From assembly GCA_020052215.1 (NCBI GenBank), contig JAGVPN010000375.1, positions 1-7,977 of the forward strand: 7,977 nucleotides of DNA. The letters are read 5' to 3'. Under the pieces are notes generated by a model. That model was not told the origin of the DNA. It worked only from the letters and a program-made list of their open reading frames with translations, and made no database searches. This DNA comes from Syntrophobacterales bacterium (lineage in GTDB: Bacteria; Desulfobacterota; Desulfobaccia; Desulfobaccales; 0-14-0-80-60-11). Below, piece by piece: positions 5,482 to 7,977 of this stretch (within the stretch, counting starts at the first letter, position 1; every line of letters starts with the position of its first letter). The translations under genes and the position numbers were made by a program.

Positions 5482-6219
5482 ATGCTATCCATGACCTCCA
5501 GATACACCGGCGCGCGACCCGTTTCTCAGAAGAAGCCTTTCTGGCGAGAATACGGGGAAGCCTTGTTCATCGCCCTGATCCTGGCCCTGGTGATCCGGGC
5601 CTTTTTGGTGCAGGCCTTCTCCATCCCCTCCGGCTCCATGCAGCCGACCTTACTCATCGGTGACTATCTCCTGGTGAACAAATTTAGCTACGGCATCCGC
5701 AACCCGTTGACCAACAAGGTCTTGATTCCCATCGGCACGCCTCAACGCGGGGACGTGGTGGTCTTCATCTATCCCCAGGACCCCTCCAAGGACTACATCA
5801 AGCGGGTGATCGGCCTGCCCGGCGACCGCATCCAGATCATCAACAAGCAAGTTATGATCAACGGCAAGTTGTTTAAGACCCCCGAGGCGGTCTTTGACGA
5901 TCCCATGGTTATCCCGCCTCCGCAAAGCCCCATCGAACCGGCCCGGGACAACCTGGGCCCGGTGGTGGTGCCGGCCAACTCGTATTTCGTCTTGGGGGAC
6001 AACCGGGACCACAGTTACGACAGCCGGTTTTGGGGCTTCGTGCCCATGAACGCCTTCCGGGGCAAGGCGTTTATCATGTATTTTTCCTGGCAGGGAGCTT
6101 CCGGCGAGCCCTTCTTTCAGGCCCTGGCCGGGGGGGCGAAAGGCCTCATTTCCCATCTTTCCTGGAACAGCAATGACTTCCGGGTGCGCTGGGACCGCAT
6201 CGGCAAGTTGATCTATTAA
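5482..6219 (+). CDS. lepB: Signal peptidase I
   Basis: This 245-residue type I signal peptidase is an inner-membrane serine protease that removes signal peptides from exported proteins. One N-terminal membrane segment (about 27-46) leads directly into the catalytic box SIPSGSMQPTLL with nucleophile S52. The general base K107 lies in DYIKRVIGLPGD, and box E reads GDNRDHSYDSRFWG (172-185). The chain has a single N-terminal anchor instead of the two of the Escherichia coli enzyme. An insertion of about 25 residues rich in proline (141-160) separates the catalytic lysine region from box E. Start candidates are ATG 5482 and ATG 5491, neither with a clear Shine-Dalgarno; the longer form is given. 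It is co-directional with rubredoxin after a 57-base gap and probably in the same transcript. Confidence 0.95.
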   Translation: MLSMTSRYTGARPVSQKKPFWREYGEALFIALILALVIRAFLVQAFSIPSGSMQPTLLIGDYLLVNKFSYGIRNPLTNKVLIPIGTPQRGDVVVFIYPQDPSKDYIKRVIGLPGDRIQIINKQVMINGKLFKTPEAVFDDPMVIPPPQSPIEPARDNLGPVVVPANSYFVLGDNRDHSYDSRFWGFVPMNAFRGKAFIMYFSWQGASGEPFFQALAGGAKGLISHLSWNSNDFRVRWDRIGKLIY

Positions 6220-6283
6220 AGACAGTTTCAGTTTTTTGGTTGAAAATACAGGTATTTAGGGCGGAAGCGGTCTTTCAGGCGGC

Positions 6284-6303
6284 GGCGCTCATAAAGGAGC
6301 GCC
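6284..6303 (+). promoter_or_regulatory. Hairpin covering a Shine-Dalgarno-like sequence upstream of the VOC gene
   Basis: GGCGCTC (6284-6290) pairs perfectly with GAGCGCC (6297-6303) around the loop ATAAAG. The loop and 3' arm contain AAAGGAG (6293-6299), which would serve the in-frame TTG at 6304. No T-run follows, so a terminator role for lepB is unlikely. Confidence 0.4.
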
Positions 6304-6342
6304 TTGTCGGGCATTGCTGATCGCACCTCGAAGAAGGCGCAA

Positions 6343-6777
6343 ATGACCATTCCCCGCATGACCGTTATCACTCTCGGGGTCACGGATCTGGCGAAATCCA
6401 CCAGGTTCTACAAGACTATTTTCGGTATTAGCCCCAACTCCGAGTACGAAGGGATCTCGTTTTTCGAGCTGCCCGGCGCTTGGCTAACACTCTATCCCAT
6501 CGATAAATTGGCCGAAGATATCTCGCCAAAATTGTCTCCCGGCCGCAGTGGTTTTTGTGGCATCACTTTGGCCTACAACGCCCGAAGTCAGGATGAAATA
6601 GTGGCCATTTTCGAGGAAGCCCAGACTGCCGGCGCCTCTATTGTCAAAACCCCGCAAGAAACTTTCTGGGGTGGTTTTAGTGGGTATTTCGCCGACCTGG
6701 ATGGCTATTACTGGGAAGTAACTTGGGGGCCGATGTTTGACTTTGCGCCTGACGGTTCTTTGCGCTTCAAAAAGTAG
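6343..6777 (+). CDS. VOC-family (glyoxalase/bleomycin-resistance fold) protein
   Basis: This 144-residue protein has the paired beta-alpha-beta-beta-beta modules of the vicinal oxygen chelate fold. The first module opens MTVITLGVTDLAKSTRFYKTI (6-26). The second ends in the conserved block WGGFSGYFADLDGYYWEV (109-126), with E125 as a likely metal-site position, then WGPMFDF. Members include glyoxalase I, dioxygenases and antibiotic-binding proteins; this subgroup has no settled substrate. I start at ATG 6343, where homology begins, with GAAGG at 6333-6337. An in-frame TTG at 6304 with a strong but hairpin-buried AAGGAG would add 13 residues. The G+C of the 180 bases 6541-6720 is about 52%, clearly below the neighbours, and codon use is more AT-rich, which hints at a different origin. 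It follows lepB by about 120 bases. Confidence 0.85.
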   Translation: MTIPRMTVITLGVTDLAKSTRFYKTIFGISPNSEYEGISFFELPGAWLTLYPIDKLAEDISPKLSPGRSGFCGITLAYNARSQDEIVAIFEEAQTAGASIVKTPQETFWGGFSGYFADLDGYYWEVTWGPMFDFAPDGSLRFKK

Positions 6778-6797
6778 TGGGAAGAGTGCCATTGCCC

Positions 6798-6830
6798 AAC
6801 CGCGCTAAAGCTTTGAGGCCCCGGTTTTTT
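6798..6830 (+). terminator. Possible terminator after the VOC gene
   Basis: AACCG (6798-6802) can pair with CGGTT (6822-6826), followed by T at 6827-6830 (six T in all from 6825). An outer helix between TGGGAA (6778-6783) and TTCCCA (6829-6834) is an alternative. The stem is short with a 19-base loop, so confidence is low. Confidence 0.35.
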
Positions 6831-6862
6831 CCCATACTGAATTCAGAACCGCACTCATAAAT

Positions 6863-7801
6863 ATGCCTTTGGTCTTTTCTACTGGAAAACTCTTGCTCCT
6901 ATGCCTCAGTTTGTCCTTGCTGGCCGCTTGTGGCAGTGGACCGGAGTCCTCCAAGCCCATCGTCATCTTCTGCTCCCCGGATTCGCCCAGGTTGCGCCAG
7001 GCGGTGGCCGGATTTAAGGCCAGGCTTAAGGCGGGCCCCGTGGAAGTGGTCTGCGTCCCGGAGTTCGGGCCCCAGGGCCGGGCAACCTTGCGCCGGGTAC
7101 GAGAGACCAACCCCCGGCTCCTGGTGGTCCTGGGCACCCCGGCGCTCCTGTTGGCGGCTCCGGTGGTCAAACAGATTCCGGTGGTCTTCGCCCTGGTGGC
7201 CAACCCCTTTTTTACCGGCGCGGCCTATGACCCGGCCCATCCCGAGATTCACCAGGAGAACGTCACCGGCATTGCCTCCCCGGCGCCCCTGGCCGCGGCC
7301 TTGCAGCACGGCGTCAGTCTTTTGGGGAAGGGCGCCTGGGGCCTGCTCTATGATCCCACGGACGGGGTGGCGGTGAATCTGGCCCGACGCTTCGAGACCG
7401 AGGCGCGGCGCTTCGGGGTGGAACCCTTGACCGAAACCAGCGCCGCGGCCGGAACCGACGGCGACGGCCTGAAGCGGCTGATGCAGCGGGGGGCGAAGGT
7501 GATCTACCTGCCCCCGACGTCCAGCGCGGCGCGCTACTCCCCTTTGGTGCTGGAGGCGGGCCGCGGGATGAAAGTCCGGGTGGTGAGCGGCCTCCCCGAA
7601 GCATCTTGTCAGGGTAAGGGGGCGGTCCTGTGGGTGGCCCTGGATTACCGCCGCCTGGGGGAAGACCTGGGCGACCTGGCTGGGCGCGTCCTGGCAGGGG
7701 AGAAGCCCCAAACCATCCCCATTGTGGAAAAGTCGCCGCTTAAAGTGGAAGTGGACGAGACCCTGGCCCGGAAATGGAGCGGCTATCCGCCGGCTAAATA
7801 A
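6863..7801 (+). CDS. ABC transporter substrate-binding lipoprotein (ABC_sub_bind / TrpX-like family)
   Basis: This 312-residue protein has a lipoprotein signal peptide: basic K9, a hydrophobic stretch 10-20 and the lipobox LAAC with C23 as the lipidated residue. It would be anchored to the outer face of the inner membrane or the inner face of the outer membrane. The mature part matches the two-lobe ABC_sub_bind pattern, with VVLGTPALLLAA (88-99), PVVFALVANPF (105-115), ENVTGIASP near 131-139 and a C-terminal segment ALDYRRLGEDLGDLAGRVLAGEKP. Some family members bind tryptophan or other aromatic compounds; the ligand here is unknown. No permease or ATPase gene is visible, and the downstream gene appears to have its own promoter, so it may be an orphan binding protein or act with a sensor. 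No good Shine-Dalgarno precedes the ATG. A purine octad tract follows the stop. Confidence 0.87.
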   Translation: MPLVFSTGKLLLLCLSLSLLAACGSGPESSKPIVIFCSPDSPRLRQAVAGFKARLKAGPVEVVCVPEFGPQGRATLRRVRETNPRLLVVLGTPALLLAAPVVKQIPVVFALVANPFFTGAAYDPAHPEIHQENVTGIASPAPLAAALQHGVSLLGKGAWGLLYDPTDGVAVNLARRFETEARRFGVEPLTETSAAAGTDGDGLKRLMQRGAKVIYLPPTSSAARYSPLVLEAGRGMKVRVVSGLPEASCQGKGAVLWVALDYRRLGEDLGDLAGRVLAGEKPQTIPIVEKSPLKVEVDETLARKWSGYPPAK

Positions 7802-7805
7802 ACAG

Positions 7806-7845
7806 GGGGAAAAGGGGCAAAGGGGAAGAGGGACAAAGGGATAAA
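7806..7845 (+). repeat. Purine-rich octad tract just after the lipoprotein stop codon
   Basis: Five eight-base units stand in exact register: GGGGAAAA (7806), GGGGCAAA (7814), GGGGAAGA (7822), GGGACAAA (7830) and GGGATAAA (7838). The tract starts four bases after the stop at 7801. Its part AAAGGGGAAGAGG (7819-7831) can pair with CCTTTTCCCCTTT (7870-7882) with one wobble, across a 38-base loop. No T-run follows the second arm, so a terminator is not clear. Confidence 0.85.
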
Positions 7846-7889
7846 AACTGCGATTTTTTGAGGGCTTTTCCTTTTCCCCTTTACGCTTA

Positions 7890-7918
7890 TTGCCATTGCT
7901 CCGAAAATAAGCTATAAT
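7890..7918 (+). promoter_or_regulatory. Strong sigma70 promoter at the right edge
   Basis: TTGCCA (7890-7895) and a perfect TATAAT (7913-7918) are separated by 17 bases, the best promoter match in the window. Transcription would start near 7925, about 28 bases before the putative GTG start at 7953. Confidence 0.7.
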
Positions 7919-7938
7919 TAACTAAATTAATTAGCTAA
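7915..7938 (+). promoter_or_regulatory. Operator-like AT-rich dyad overlapping the -10 and transcription start
   Basis: TAATTAA (7915-7921) and TTAATTA (7927-7933) form a perfect seven-base inverted repeat around CTAAA. TTAACTAA (7918-7925) and TTAGCTAA (7931-7938) are near-identical copies 13 bases apart. Its position over the -10 and start site suits a repressor site. The TTAGCTAA form resembles operators of MarR/SlyA-type regulators, which is only a resemblance. Confidence 0.4.
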
Positions 7939-7952
7939 ATGGAGCAATTATT

Positions 7953-7977
7953 GTGCAACAAGAAAACTTGAGTCTCC
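7953..7977 (+). CDS. Start of an unidentified gene (partial, eight codons)
   Basis: GTG at 7953 opens a frame reading MQQENLSL to the window edge. GGAG at 7941-7944 lies eight bases upstream, and the strong promoter and dyad precede it. The nearby ATG at 7939 and TTG at 7951 share another frame that stops at TGA within eleven codons, so GTG is the only workable start. Too little is visible to name a family. Confidence 0.45.

Noticed and set aside
6899..7711. Minus-strand open frame of 270 codons opposite the lipoprotein gene
   Set aside because: The lipoprotein frame has a signal peptide, lipobox and family segments. The opposite frame is low-complexity and has no recognisable domain.

Overview
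This window looks like a chromosomal stretch from a GC-rich, Gram-negative bacterium, probably an anaerobe. The gene content (rubredoxin, a flavoprotein with a compact four-cysteine motif, type I signal peptidase, a lipoprotein) and the repeat-rich gaps fit a Desulfobacterota (deltaproteobacterial) genome, but that placement is inference from style, not a database match. Eight complete genes, one partial gene at the left edge and a probable gene start at the right edge are supported. No rRNA, tRNA, CRISPR array, insertion sequence or phage gene was seen.

Left part (1-2225): the N-terminus of an RNase II/RNB-type exoribonuclease runs leftward off the edge, divergent from a YfcE-like metallophosphoesterase (401-1144). 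A GNAT acetyltransferase (1234-1779) follows on the same strand. The gap between these two is a 63-base run of seven-base repeats. A gap of about 450 bases with much lower GC then leads to a promoter at 2147-2176.

Middle (2226-4615): an iron-sulfur-flavoprotein-like NAD(P)H oxidoreductase (2232-2981) converges on an M24 (Xaa-Pro type) aminopeptidase on the minus strand (3266-4375). The convergent gap holds three copies of a REP-like palindrome, the outer two being exact reverse complements of each other. The divergent gap 4376-4615 is an AT-rich promoter island followed by a GC-rich leader with competing stems.

Right part (4616-7977): an apparent operon on the plus strand encodes a HAD phosphatase (TTG start), a 53-residue rubredoxin overlapping it by ATGA, and signal peptidase I (LepB). 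After it come a VOC/glyoxalase-fold protein of lower GC and an ABC_sub_bind-type lipoprotein. The last 90 bases carry a near-consensus promoter, an AT-rich operator-like dyad and the first eight codons of another gene.

The genes are mostly housekeeping and metabolic and do not form one obvious pathway. The most unusual signal lies between them. Three genes (GNAT, M24 peptidase, lipoprotein) are followed, 0-4 bases after the stop codon, by an eight-base-period purine tract (units like GGGGAAAA or GGCGAAAA), always purine-rich on the coding strand. A fourth gene (metallophosphoesterase) is followed by the seven-base-period tract.
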